Assembly: GCA_963728835.1 (NCBI GenBank)
Contig: CAVSKZ010000001.1
Span: forward strand, 62,001-126,000
From: VRUE01 sp963728835
GTDB taxonomy: Bacteria; Actinomycetota; Thermoleophilia; Solirubrobacterales; 70-9
Reading direction: 5' to 3'
DNA: 64,000 nucleotides
Shown here piece after piece: positions 17,423-25,738 of this stretch (the first letter of the stretch is position 1; every line of letters starts with the position of its first letter). The position numbers and the translations under genes were made by a program. Below the pieces are notes generated by a model. It made no database searches. It was not told the origin of the DNA and was given only the letters and a program-made list of their open reading frames with translations.

Positions 17423-18214
17423 TTACGCGCCCTGGGGAGGACTCGACATCAGCAGCCGGTAGTCGAAGATCGTCTCGTAGCCCATCGCCTCGTAGACCGG
17501 CTTGCCCATCGGCGAGGCCTGCAGGGAGGCGAGGTCGGCGCCGAGCTCGAAGCCGGCGTTCGTCGCGGCAGCGGTGACGGCCCGGCCCAGCCCCTTGCCG
17601 CGCGCCCCCTCGAGTGTGCCGACCCAGTAGATGCCGGCGACGCCCCCGCTGACGATCGTCAGCGCGATCGCCACCGGCTCACCGCCGAGGTAGGCGAGGA
17701 AGGCGGCGACGTTCTCGGCGAGCAGACCGGTGTGATCGGTATAGCCGGCGAAGACCTCGGGCGGGAAGCCGTTGCTGGCGTAGGAGGCGGTGGCGACCTT
17801 CCAGTAGTCCTCCGCCTCCTCTCCGGTTTTGAGCCTGCGCATCTCGGCTCCGGGCGGCAGGGCCGGCGTCTGCACCGGTGCTCCGAGGGTCATCTCCGGC
17901 ATCGCGTAGGCGAACCGCAGCCCCGCCGCCTCGGCCGCGGCGAGCAGGTCCCGATCCTCGGCGCCCCCGTCGCGGCCCCAGACGCTGAAGCCCCGCCCTC
18001 GCTTCCCGAAGAACTCCCTGGCGCGTGCGAGGAGCTCGCCGGGGTCGACGCCGTCGTCGCGGCGGAAGACGGCGTTGGAGATCACCGGGTGGGTGGCGCT
18101 GCCGGCGCCGAGGAGCCAGCCCGGCTCGTCGGAGACCTCGGCGCCGGGGTCGAGGCCGAAGAGCAACCGCGAGCTGTCGATCAGGTTGAGGTGGGCGCGC
18201 CGGGAGTCGTCCAC
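17423..18214 (-). CDS. GNAT-family N-acetyltransferase
   Basis: The C-terminal half (from about residue 125) has the GNAT fold: VAIALTIVSGGVAGIYWVGT, then the acetyl-CoA loop GARGKGLGRAVTAAAT and YEAMGYETI. The N-terminal half is a less conserved, possibly degenerate acetyltransferase-like lobe. A GTG at 18214, 1 nt after the glyoxalase stop, gives 263 aa; the ATG at 18247 would overlap that gene by 32 nt. The acceptor substrate is unknown. Confidence 0.8.
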   Translation of the reverse strand: MDDSRRAHLNLIDSSRLLFGLDPGAEVSDEPGWLLGAGSATHPVISNAVFRRDDGVDPGELLARAREFFGKRGRGFSVWGRDGGAEDRDLLAAAEAAGLRFAYAMPEMTLGAPVQTPALPPGAEMRRLKTGEEAEDYWKVATASYASNGFPPEVFAGYTDHTGLLAENVAAFLAYLGGEPVAIALTIVSGGVAGIYWVGTLEGARGKGLGRAVTAAATNAGFELGADLASLQASPMGKPVYEAMGYETIFDYRLLMSSPPQGA

Positions 18215-18215
18215 G

Positions 18216-18635
18216 TCAGCCCAGACTGACGCCGCCGTCCTCGGCAATCGTCCAGTGGGGGTTGTGGGCGACCTCCCAGGGGTGCCCGTCGGGGTCGAGG
18301 AAGAGCGAGCTGTACCCGCCCCAGAAGGTCTCGGCGGGCTCGCGGCCGATCGTCGCTCCGGCGGCTCGCGCTTCCTCGGTCACCGTGTCGACCTCCTCCG
18401 GCGAGCCGAGGTTGAGCGCCAGCGTGATGCCGCCCCAGCCGCCGCCGTCCTCGACACAGCTGTCCGCGGCCAGCCGGGCACGGTCCCACAGGGCCACGAT
18501 CATGTCGCCGGCCTGGAAGAAGACGACGTCGTCGTCTGGCGCGGCACCGGTCTTCCAGCCGAGCCCTTCGTAGAAGCGGCGCGCCCGCCCGAGGTCACCT
18601 ACGCCGAGGGTGATCAGGCTGACGCGCTGCTTCAT
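18216..18635 (-). CDS. VOC-family (glyoxalase/bleomycin-resistance) protein
   Basis: Single vicinal-oxygen-chelate domain of 139 aa in the usual beta-alpha-beta-beta-beta pattern: ITLGVGDLGRARRFYEGLGW, DDVVFFQAGDMIVALWDR, and the second half ending in FLDPDGHPWEVAHNP with the metal-ligand glutamate. The function could be dioxygenase, isomerase or antibiotic binding. It is in a minus-strand run with GNAT and DUF4234 genes. Confidence 0.85.
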   Translation of the reverse strand: MKQRVSLITLGVGDLGRARRFYEGLGWKTGAAPDDDVVFFQAGDMIVALWDRARLAADSCVEDGGGWGGITLALNLGSPEEVDTVTEEARAAGATIGREPAETFWGGYSSLFLDPDGHPWEVAHNPHWTIAEDGGVSLG

Positions 18636-18642
18636 CGCTGGT

Positions 18643-19170
18643 TCAGGGCGCCGACCCGGGCGGTGGCGTTTCCGTCGCCGGCCGCTCAGCGGGGGGAGCC
18701 TGCTGCTCGCCGTCGAGGCGCGGCGGCAGCTCGTCGCTAGCGGGGGCCGGGACCGCCTCGCCCTCGACCGTGTCCGCTTCTGCCAGCCAGACCTTGTTCA
18801 GCGAGACCTGGATGTACGCCCAGAGGGCGGGGGCTAGGAGCAGGTAGAGGATGATCGCGATCCAGCCGTTGACGGGCTCCTGGCCGGCGAGGCGCGAGGC
18901 GCCCATCGCACGCTTCGTTCCCCGCCAGTAGGTGATCAGGGCAGGGATGATGATTAGGCCACCCGGGAAGAGCGCCAGCACCGAGTTGGTCGGATTCTGC
19001 CCGAGGTCGTATCCCCTGGCCTGTCCGTAGTCGCGCAGCTCGCGGTTGATCCGGTACCACCAGACGAGGTGATAGATGCCGAGCGTGACGATCGGCAGCA
19101 GGGCGACCGCCCAGGGGTTGCGGATCTTGACCCGATCCTGGCTCTGCCGAATCTGCATTTCGTAAGCCAT
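18643..19170 (-). CDS. DUF4234 membrane protein
   Basis: A 175-aa protein with the DUF4234 signature KIRNPWAVALLPIVTLGIYHLVWWYRIN-type segment near the start (residues about 15-42) and NRELRDYGQ after it. Three hydrophobic helices are visible (about 20-40, 67-85 and 102-122). The C-terminal tail is acidic and proline-rich (DELPPRLD to PPPGSAP) and probably unstructured. The function of the family is unknown. ATG start; 7 nt before the VOC gene. Confidence 0.82.
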   Translation of the reverse strand: MAYEMQIRQSQDRVKIRNPWAVALLPIVTLGIYHLVWWYRINRELRDYGQARGYDLGQNPTNSVLALFPGGLIIIPALITYWRGTKRAMGASRLAGQEPVNGWIAIILYLLLAPALWAYIQVSLNKVWLAEADTVEGEAVPAPASDELPPRLDGEQQAPPAERPATETPPPGSAP

Positions 19171-19239
19171 GGCTTCTCGTTTCTCCCCTGCTGATTGTGT
19201 GCGGTCGCGAACGACCCTAACCGACGGCTCCGCCGGCTC

Positions 19240-19548
19240 CTACCCCATGGTCCTTTCTTCGACCACCTCGAAGACGCCGTCGACGCCGACCGACTCGACG
19301 AACTCGTCGGCGGCGGCGCGACGCTTCTCGTACTCGGCGTCGGGGTCCTGCTGGCCGGCGCGAAGCTCCTCCAGCGTGCCGTCGAAGAGGCCGAAGGTGA
19401 TGACCTGGTCGGGGTCGCTGACGCTCTGCAGGGCGTAGAACTGCTTCCAGCCTGCCGGGACGTTGCTGACGTCGTCGGGGATGAAGGCCTGTTTGAACTG
19501 CTCCATCGTGCCGGGCTTGAGGTTGCGAACCGTAAGTGCGCAGAGCAT
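19240..19548 (-). CDS. Small ABM-like protein of unknown function
   Basis: The 102-aa product starts MLCALTVRNLKPG and continues with FKQAFIPDD, FYALQSVSDPDQVITFGLFDG and a charged helix. The pattern (short beta strand, helix, two strands with an aromatic-rich middle) fits the dimeric ferredoxin-like antibiotic-biosynthesis monooxygenase fold, but I cannot assign activity. The internal ATG at 19548 has a purine-rich stretch upstream; the frame itself runs to 19614. Confidence 0.6.
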   Translation of the reverse strand: MLCALTVRNLKPGTMEQFKQAFIPDDVSNVPAGWKQFYALQSVSDPDQVITFGLFDGTLEELRAGQQDPDAEYEKRRAAADEFVESVGVDGVFEVVEERTMG

Positions 19549-19630
19549 CTGGTCTCTCCTTCTGTCGAGTGGACTGGCTCCGGCCGATCGTACGCCTCGG
19601 GGGCGGTCTGTCAAAACCGGCCCGGCCGAG

Positions 19631-19815
19631 CTACCCCGAGGCGATCGCCGCCAGGTCCTTCGGCCGCAACAGCGCCACCAACGTGCTCCCGTCGATGATC
19701 GCCAGCCCGCCCTTCTTCAGCTTTACGCTGGCGCCAGTGAGCCGCCCGACCTCGCCGGAGAAGTCCGGCTCGTGGCCGACGAGGAGGACGTTGCCGCGGC
19801 TGGACTCCAATGAGC
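19631..19815 (-). pseudogene. Truncated SixA-type phosphohistidine phosphatase
   Basis: Only the last 60 or so codons remain. NVLLVGHEPDFSGEVGRLTG is the conserved second histidine region of SixA-like histidine phosphatases, and the frame ends normally with RPKDLAAIASG. Upstream of about 19815 the sequence no longer matches the family, and the RHG-motif half is absent from the window. The break coincides with the left edge of the low-GC island. Confidence 0.7.
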
Positions 19816-19952
19816 ATTTCAAGGACGACGGCGACTGCCGGCATGATCGCGATTCGCGGGTGCTGTGTCCAGATTGTGTCGGGCGATTGCGCTCCCACTC
19901 CTTTGTAGACCGCAATCTTCCCCTGCACCTGCTTGTTCGAGCGCAGGTGATC
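19816..19952. other. Island left junction, no gene seen
   Basis: This stretch separates the SixA remnant from the first island gene. It contains TGTGTCCAGATTGTGTCGGG at 19864-19883, which resembles TGTGTCCGGGATTGTGTCCG at 22528-22547 beside the recombinase remnant. It could be one half of a pair of attachment-site relics or the end of another recombinase gene. Confidence 0.4.
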
Positions 19953-20750
19953 CTATTCGTTACCTAAGCCTTGGGGTGGTTGTCGGGGTTCGGAGTCATT
20001 TGTTCCTTGAGGTGGCTGTTCAGGTCCGGCGCTCAGTGCGGGGACAATGTCGCGCCACGCCTCGATCGACTGTTGGATCTCAGGCCCGGCGGAGAACACG
20101 GACCAGATGATCAGGAGGGTCGCCATCACATTCCTGAAAGTCTGGGACTTTGCCACGGCGGCGGGATCTTCGGCGTAGACGACGCTGCCGATGACCGCCT
20201 CCATAGCATGGCGGATTGCGTTAGGACCACCAACCTTCAGATGCTCGATTGCTTGCTCGACAGACCGCAAGCGCGAGATGAACAAATGTTTTACCTCAGG
20301 CGGAATGTCGCCAGCGGCCTGAACATTGTCGATGAGCTCGCGGAGTTCCAACTTCAGTTGGGCGAGTTCATCCTCATCCGGAACCTTTCCTTCAGGGGCA
20401 ATTGAGTGGAGTTGTGCTGAAACGAGATCGAGCGCCTCCATCGCAGCGGCATCAGGCAACACCTTTGATAGTTGAGCATTGAAGGGCTGGCTCAGGGGAA
20501 AAATTGGCCGCGCCCATTCGGCGCGGAAGCGCTGGACTGGCGCGACCAGTGCTGGCTCGTCTGCCTGGTCGACTGTTTCCTGTATTTGGCGCACGAGTTC
20601 GGCGACCCTTCCCAGATGTACAGCGACATCCGTCTCGTCAACCTCTAGTACTCCGGCCCACGCGCGGACGACCGAGCCTTTTCCCGGTTGCTCGGCCAGC
20701 CGGGCTAGGAGGTCATGCAGTCGGCCTGCAGGATTGTCGTAATAGGGCAT
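19953..20750 (-). CDS. Island protein of unknown function with C-terminal helix
   Basis: I do not recognise this 265-aa protein. The first 190 residues look helical (AELVRQIQETVDQADEPAL, and a charged ELAQLKLELRELIDNV stretch). A hydrophobic segment near residues 212-228 (MATLLIIWSVFSAG) may insert in a membrane, and the tail is rich in Pro, Gln and Glu. It lies 63 nt downstream of the nuclease gene in the same direction and shares its lower GC content, so the two may form one cassette. A defence role is conjecture. Confidence 0.65.
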   Translation of the reverse strand: MPYYDNPAGRLHDLLARLAEQPGKGSVVRAWAGVLEVDETDVAVHLGRVAELVRQIQETVDQADEPALVAPVQRFRAEWARPIFPLSQPFNAQLSKVLPDAAAMEALDLVSAQLHSIAPEGKVPDEDELAQLKLELRELIDNVQAAGDIPPEVKHLFISRLRSVEQAIEHLKVGGPNAIRHAMEAVIGSVVYAEDPAAVAKSQTFRNVMATLLIIWSVFSAGPEIQQSIEAWRDIVPALSAGPEQPPQGTNDSEPRQPPQGLGNE

Positions 20751-20813
20751 TGATCGGCCGATTATGCGATGAGTGTTTCAAAACGCTCGCGGAGCAAGCT
20801 GAGCCGCTTCTCC

Positions 20814-22194
20814 TCACGGAGTCTGTCTCGCAAGCGTCTCAAGATCATCGTCGTCAAGAGCGATGATGTACCCGCGATCATCGTCGGCTGCATCCCGGCA
20901 GCGAGCGGCCATCAGCGTCTTGTCGCCGATTCCCCTGCAAACCAGCAGGCCGACCTTTCCGCGCCGCGGAGAGAACCGACCAGCAAGCTGATCCAGATCC
21001 GGATTCGCCGGGTCCTCCGAAACGTTCTTGCACTCGACAAAGATCTGGGCCGACGGGTAGTGGCTCCCAACCCAGCCGAAGAAGCCGCGCTCCGCCACGT
21101 TCGCATAGGCGATGTCGATCCGCTTTCTTCCCTGGTGAATCGGATACTCGACTTGTGGAAGAGTGAGGCTCGGATAAAACAGTGCCGTAAGAAACGCCTC
21201 AATTGCTTTGTGGTACTGGTCGGCGTCCTCTCTCCCCGGGGTGGGTGCGCGAACTCTTGCCAGCAGGCTGTCCAACTCCGGAGGGTCTCCAAGACCCTCA
21301 AGAAAAAAGTCTTCATGGCTCATTGGAGGCGTAATCTTCTGCCGCTTCGCAGCGCGATAGCGGTCAAGCGCATCGGGATGCTCGCGGGTCAATTGAGCGA
21401 TGGCGGGCTTGTTGGTGCCAAACATCTCCTTGAGGGTCTTCTTGTAGGGAGGTCGCACCTCCCCGCTTATCAGGGTGCGTACTAGCTCACCACCAGCAGC
21501 GACTTCTTCTTCCTGAATCAAGGTTAGGAGGTAGTGGTCGCGATACTCGTCAGCGCGATAGTCGAGATAGCGTCGGACAATCGCCTTTGGGACCAAGAGC
21601 AACTTGCCCGATTTGACAACCGGCAATTCCGTGAAGGTGGCGGTCCAGCTCTTGAGAATCGGGGTCCCAAAGGGGCCCGGAGTCGATGTCGGCGCCCAGT
21701 TCGATCCCGTAGTGCTCGGCGGCTAGCTGGGTGTACTGAATCAAGGGCTCTCGGATCAGGTTCGTTGCAATATCGGACACCCGATCTCGATCTACTAGAG
21801 GCACGAGAAGCGCCGTCTCCTCCAGGTCCTCGAGACGGCCCGAGATTGCCGCGTCGGTCTCCGCAAGGGAGTCGCGGATGGCGGCCGCAAGCTCTGGGCC
21901 CAGGGCTGACCCCCGAGCCTTTCCCCGCGACATTCCAAGGTGAGTCTCATTGGGCTCGCGCAATCCAGCGAGAAGCGTCCATGCGTCGTCCATCCGATCG
22001 TCGCGAATGGCCTCAAGAACAGTTTTGAAGAAGTTCTGTACGAGGCTTACGCACCATTCGCCCCAGGGCGTAGGAATGAGCCGCAAGGCCCGAGGGTCGA
22101 CAAACAGGCGGGTGTCGCCATCGACATTGACGTCGACAAAATCAAGCTCGCCCTGGCCGCGCCCGAGGCGGAGCCGATCAGATACCGATGCCAT
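20814..22194 (-). pseudogene. PD-(D/E)XK restriction-like nuclease, frameshifted
   Basis: The gene is split in two frames: 22194 to about 21630, and 21630 to 20814. At 21625-21640 one extra base turns HLHELPVVKSGKLLL into HLHGIAGCQIG; removing it gives one protein of about 459 aa. The C-terminal third carries a PD-(D/E)XK nuclease core: RKRIDIAYAN supplies the Asp, and AQIFVECKNVSE the ExK pair; LDQLAGRFSPRRGKVGLLVC and DDDRGYIIALDDDDL follow. This resembles Mrr/restriction-type endonucleases. The N-terminal part is unassigned. It may be decayed or simply misread at one base. Confidence 0.75.
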
Positions 22195-22233
22195 TCCTAA
22201 ATATCCTAAAGCTCGGACTGTCGGCCAGCACCC

Positions 22234-22560
22234 ATGCAGGATCAGCTTCCTGACCGGCTCCCGGCGGCGCCTGGAAGGACACGGCCTGGCATCGGGGCGC
22301 TTGGCGCCCCGCCTGCAAGACGACCCGGATCAGCGCGCGCCCACGACCTTCGACACAGCTTCGTCTCTGCTCCTGAATCCACGAAGGTCATAACGTGGTC
22401 GATGTGGGCCTGCCGCGCCGGCCACTCACTGACGATGGCGCTCGACGTTTACGCGCACGCCTATCGATGAGTTCAACATCAGCGAGCGCGTGGCTGCCGA
22501 GGATCAGATCGTGCAGGCGCGGCGCGATGTGTCCGGGATTGTGTCCGCCCAGCTCAGGCG
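22234..22560 (+). pseudogene. Tyrosine recombinase (phage-type integrase) remnant
   Basis: Only the 3' catalytic part survives, spread over several frames. HDLRHSF gives the HxxR motif, LIHEGHNVVDVG follows in another frame, RAGHSLTMALDVYAHAY gives the second His and the Tyr nucleophile, and DEFNISERVAAEDQIVQARRDV continues in a third. At least two shifts are needed, so it is not functional. It marks the right end of the island. Confidence 0.75.
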
Positions 22561-22593
22561 AGGCGAAGGAACGCAGGAAACCCCTGTTTATCC

Positions 22594-23772
22594 CTACAGC
22601 CCCATCAGCTTGCCGAGGATCTCCTTCATCACCTCGTCCGTTCCGCCGCCGATGGGGCCTAGGCGGGCGTCGCGGACGGCTCGCTCTATGCCGTACTCCT
22701 TCATGTAGCCGTAGCCGCCGTGGATCTGGAGGGCTTGGTCGGCTATCTCGAGGACGGCGCGCTGGGTTACGAGCTTGGCCATGGTGACCTCTTTGATGCA
22801 GTTGTGGCCTTCGTGGAAGAGGCGGAGGGAGTTGTAGGTGAGGGCGCGGGAGGCCTCGGCCTTGGTCGCCATCTCGGCGATGTGGTGGCGGGTCGCCTGG
22901 AACTTGCCTATCGGGCGGCCGAAGGCTTCGCGCTCGAGGGAGTAGTTGACCGAGATCTCGATCAGGCGCTGCATCGCGCCGACGGCGCCGATCGCCATCA
23001 GCAGCCGCTCCCAGGCGAAGTTGGCCATGATCAGCTTGAAGCCGCCGTTTTCCTCCCCGAGCAGGTTCTCCTCGGGTACCTCGACGTCGGTGAAGGCCAG
23101 CTCGCCCGTGTCGGAGGAGTGCCAGCCCATCTTCTCCAGCTTCTGGGCGACCTCGTAGCCGGGCATCTCGCGCTCCAGCACGAGGAAGGAGATGCCGCCG
23201 TGACCACCCTCTTTCGTCGTCTTCACCGCGCAGACGAGGAAGTCGGCGCGGACGCCGTTGGTGATGAAGGTCTTCGAACCGTTGACCACGTAGCCGCCGT
23301 CGACCTTCCTGGCGAAGGTGGAGATGCCGGCTACGTCGGAGCCGGCGCCCGGCTCGGTGATCCCCAGCGCGCCGATCTTCTCGCCGGCGATGCCCGGCAC
23401 CAGCCAGCGCTGCTTCTGCTCCTCGGTGCCGAAGTTGAAGATCGGCGGCATCGCGATCGAGGTGTGGGCGTTGAGTCCGGCGGCGACCCCGCCGGAGCCG
23501 CCGCTGCGGGCCAGCTCCTCGACCCAGACTGCGTCGTGCAGGTGGGTGCCGCCCTGGCCGCCCAGCTCCTCGGGGAACTTCAGCCCGAGGAAGCCGAGCT
23601 CGGCGCAGCGCCCGTAGAGCTCGCGGGGGAATTCGCGCGCGTCCTCCCAGCCGTCGACGTTGGGCGCGATCTCCTTGGAGACGAAGCGGGTGACGGTCTC
23701 CCGCAGCTCCTCGTGCTCCTCGCCGAAGGGCGGGAGGATGGCGCGCTGGCCTGTGTCTTTGATGACCGACAT
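22594..23772 (-). CDS. Acyl-CoA dehydrogenase
   Basis: FAD-dependent dehydrogenase of 392 aa making an alpha,beta-double bond in an acyl-CoA. FAD/substrate motifs are GALGITEPGAGSDVAG, NGSKTFITNG, GWHSSDTGELAF and the C-terminal QIHGGYGYMKEY. The usual C-terminal glutamate (EGT) is GGT here, but ANFAWERLL holds a glutamate in the place used by isovaleryl-CoA dehydrogenase, so it may belong to that branch. ATG start. The same family recurs at 24384. Confidence 0.92.
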   Translation of the reverse strand: MSVIKDTGQRAILPPFGEEHEELRETVTRFVSKEIAPNVDGWEDAREFPRELYGRCAELGFLGLKFPEELGGQGGTHLHDAVWVEELARSGGSGGVAAGLNAHTSIAMPPIFNFGTEEQKQRWLVPGIAGEKIGALGITEPGAGSDVAGISTFARKVDGGYVVNGSKTFITNGVRADFLVCAVKTTKEGGHGGISFLVLEREMPGYEVAQKLEKMGWHSSDTGELAFTDVEVPEENLLGEENGGFKLIMANFAWERLLMAIGAVGAMQRLIEISVNYSLEREAFGRPIGKFQATRHHIAEMATKAEASRALTYNSLRLFHEGHNCIKEVTMAKLVTQRAVLEIADQALQIHGGYGYMKEYGIERAVRDARLGPIGGGTDEVMKEILGKLMGL

Positions 23773-23788
23773 CTGTTAGCGTCGAAGC

Positions 23789-23944
23789 GTGTTGTCTGAG
23801 CGACCCGACGACAAACTCGATAGGACTCTCGCACGGCTGGAGAGCGACCTACGCGACCTGCGGAAGACCGTCCTCCAGCTATGGGGATCGAACATCGTCG
23901 GCTTTCTGGTCGTCATAGCCACGGTCATCGCCACCAACACCTGA
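23789..23944 (+). CDS. Small membrane-anchored protein (51 aa)
   Basis: A short frame starting GTG at 23789, divergent from the acyl-CoA dehydrogenase by 16 nt and ending 3 nt before the convergent SnoaL-like gene. The product has an N-terminal charged heptad-like helix (LARLESDLRDLRKTV) and a C-terminal hydrophobic segment (NIVGFLVVIATVIATNT). This coiled coil plus tail anchor is common among small actinobacterial membrane proteins. Function unknown. Confidence 0.6.
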   Translation: MLSERPDDKLDRTLARLESDLRDLRKTVLQLWGSNIVGFLVVIATVIATNT

Positions 23945-23947
23945 CCC

Positions 23948-24370
23948 TCACGCATCCAGCATCGTGTAGCCGCGACCCCGATGGTCGAACCCGAGCAGGT
24001 CCCCGCTCGGGTTCTTGGGGCCACCGTGGTGGTAGGCGCGAACCTCGGCGATCAGGCCGTCGCGGAAGACGAACCACTCGGTGCCGCGGTCGAGCCGCTT
24101 CTCACCGCTCTTGGGGTCGCGCCAGGTCATCGTCCACTCGATCACCGCTTCCTCGCCCTCCCCTTCGAGCGCGTTCTCGACGAACCACTGGGCCTCGATG
24201 CTCTTGACCGCGAGGTCCGTCATCTGCCCGATCGTCCCGGCCCCCTCGTGGGGACCGAGGCGCGTGTAGTAGTGGGTGGCGTCATCGGTGAAGTGCGCGG
24301 CGACCGCGTCGGCGTCTCCCGTGTTCAGCGCCTCGTAGTAGGAGCGGATGTGGTCGACCTGGGACCCCAT
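23948..24370 (-). CDS. SnoaL/NTF2-like protein
   Basis: The 140-aa product fits the cone-shaped NTF2/SnoaL fold: HIRSYYEALNTGDADAVAAHF at the start, then DATHYYTR, VENALEGEGEEAVIEWTM and a final EWFVFRDGLIAEVRAYH strand pair. Such proteins are isomerases, hydratases or ligand binders; the substrate is unknown. It sits between the two acyl-CoA dehydrogenase genes, 13 nt downstream of the second, which suggests co-transcription with it. Confidence 0.82.
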   Translation of the reverse strand: MGSQVDHIRSYYEALNTGDADAVAAHFTDDATHYYTRLGPHEGAGTIGQMTDLAVKSIEAQWFVENALEGEGEEAVIEWTMTWRDPKSGEKRLDRGTEWFVFRDGLIAEVRAYHHGGPKNPSGDLLGFDHRGRGYTMLDA

Positions 24371-24383
24371 GCGGCGTCCCTCC

Positions 24384-25598
24384 CTAGAGCCCGTAGCTCT
24401 TGCCGATCACGTCGAGCATCACCTCGTCGGTGCCGGCGCCGATCCGGTTGAGGCGGACGTCGCGGTAGGCGCGCTCGATCTCGTACTCCTTCATGTAGCC
24501 GTAGCCGCCGAGGATCTGGATGCACTCGTCGGCGACCTCGCAGGCCATGCGGGAGGAGAAGAGCTTCGCCATCGTGATCTCGCGCACCGGATACTCGCCG
24601 TTGCCGAAGCGCCAGGCGGTCGCGTAGGTGAACTGCTTCGCGGCCTCCGCCTTCGTCGCCATCTCGGCGAACTTGTGGCGGATCGCCTGGAACTTGCCGA
24701 TCGGGCGGCCGAAGGCTTCGCGCTCCTTGGCGTACTCGAGGGTTTTCTCGATCATCCGTTCCGCACCCGCGTGGGAGCCGGCGGCGGCGACCAGGCGCTC
24801 GCCCTGGAGCTCCCAGGCGATGTGGTAGAAGCCCTTGCCTTCTTCGCCGAGGATGGCGCTGGCCGGGACGCGGACGTCTTCGAAGGCGAGTTCGCCGGTG
24901 TCGGAGGCGTGCATGCCCATCTTCTCGAGCTCGGCCGAGACGCTGAAGCCGGGGACCTTCTCGCCGCTCTCGTCGCGCAGGTCGACGACGAAGAGGGTGA
25001 TGCCGGCGTGGCGCTCCTCGGGGTTGGTCTTGGCGACGAGGACGATGAAGTCGGCGCGGGGCCCGTTGGTGATGAACGTCTTGGAGCCGTTGATGACGAA
25101 TTCGTCGCCGTCGCGGATTGCGGTGGTGCGGATGCCGGCGACGTCGGAGCCGGCGCCGGGCTCGGTGATCCCCAGGCAGCCGACCTTCTCGCCCTTCAGG
25201 CCCGGTTCGAGGTACTTGCGCTTCTGCTCCTCGGTGCCGAGCAGGTGGATCGGCGGCAGGACCATGTCGGTCTGCACGGCGAAGCCCATGTTGGTGCCGC
25301 CCGAGCCGGTGTAGGCCATGCACTCGGCGCGGACCAGCGAGTAGTAGTAGTCGCCGCCCTGTCCGCCGTACTCCTCCGGGAAGCAGAGGCCGAGGAAGCC
25401 GAGCTCGCCGGCCCGCTTCAGCTTCTCGGTCGGCCAGTAGGTCTTCTCCCACTCGTTGCGGTGCGGCCACATCTCCTTTTTGACCCAGGCCTCCATCGAC
25501 TCGCGCAGGTCTTCGTGCTCCTGGCTGAAGATGAAGTGCTTGGTGCCCTCTCCGAAGTTGGGCTTGATGACTTTGGAGCCGTCGGTCGCGGTCGCCAT
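24384..25598 (-). CDS. Acyl-CoA dehydrogenase
   Basis: Second acyl-CoA dehydrogenase, 404 aa from the ATG at 25598, which has a purine-rich ribosome site just upstream. Motifs: CLGITEPGAGSDVAG, NGSKTFITNGPRADF, GMHASDTGELAFEDV and QILGGYGYMKEYEIERAYRD. The C-terminal motif is IGAGTDEV with no EGT glutamate; GERLVAAAG carries one in the isovaleryl-CoA dehydrogenase position. Palindrome P4 lies upstream, in the gap shared with the divergent enoyl-CoA hydratase operon, so the two units may be regulated together. Confidence 0.92.
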   Translation of the reverse strand: MATATDGSKVIKPNFGEGTKHFIFSQEHEDLRESMEAWVKKEMWPHRNEWEKTYWPTEKLKRAGELGFLGLCFPEEYGGQGGDYYYSLVRAECMAYTGSGGTNMGFAVQTDMVLPPIHLLGTEEQKRKYLEPGLKGEKVGCLGITEPGAGSDVAGIRTTAIRDGDEFVINGSKTFITNGPRADFIVLVAKTNPEERHAGITLFVVDLRDESGEKVPGFSVSAELEKMGMHASDTGELAFEDVRVPASAILGEEGKGFYHIAWELQGERLVAAAGSHAGAERMIEKTLEYAKEREAFGRPIGKFQAIRHKFAEMATKAEAAKQFTYATAWRFGNGEYPVREITMAKLFSSRMACEVADECIQILGGYGYMKEYEIERAYRDVRLNRIGAGTDEVMLDVIGKSYGL

Positions 25599-25630
25599 GG
25601 GTCTCTCCTCGTTCGCAGTTCGTTGGCCGG

Positions 25631-25676
25631 CGTGTCTGAGTTTTCCCACCCATACGGGGGCATAAGCTCAGACACG
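25631..25676. repeat. Palindrome P4, near copy of P2
   Basis: Arms 25631-25643 and 25664-25676 pair over 13 positions, one as G-U. The arm CGTGTCTGAG and the interior TTTCCCACCCATA.GGGGGCAT match the palindrome at 3619-3664 almost base for base, 22 kb away. It lies in the gap between the divergent acyl-CoA dehydrogenase and enoyl-CoA hydratase genes. Confidence 0.8.
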
Positions 25677-25738
25677 TCTCGCGGTTGTGGACAGTAGCAC
25701 TTCCCACTTCCTACAGAGTCGGCTATGGTCCCTCGCCG

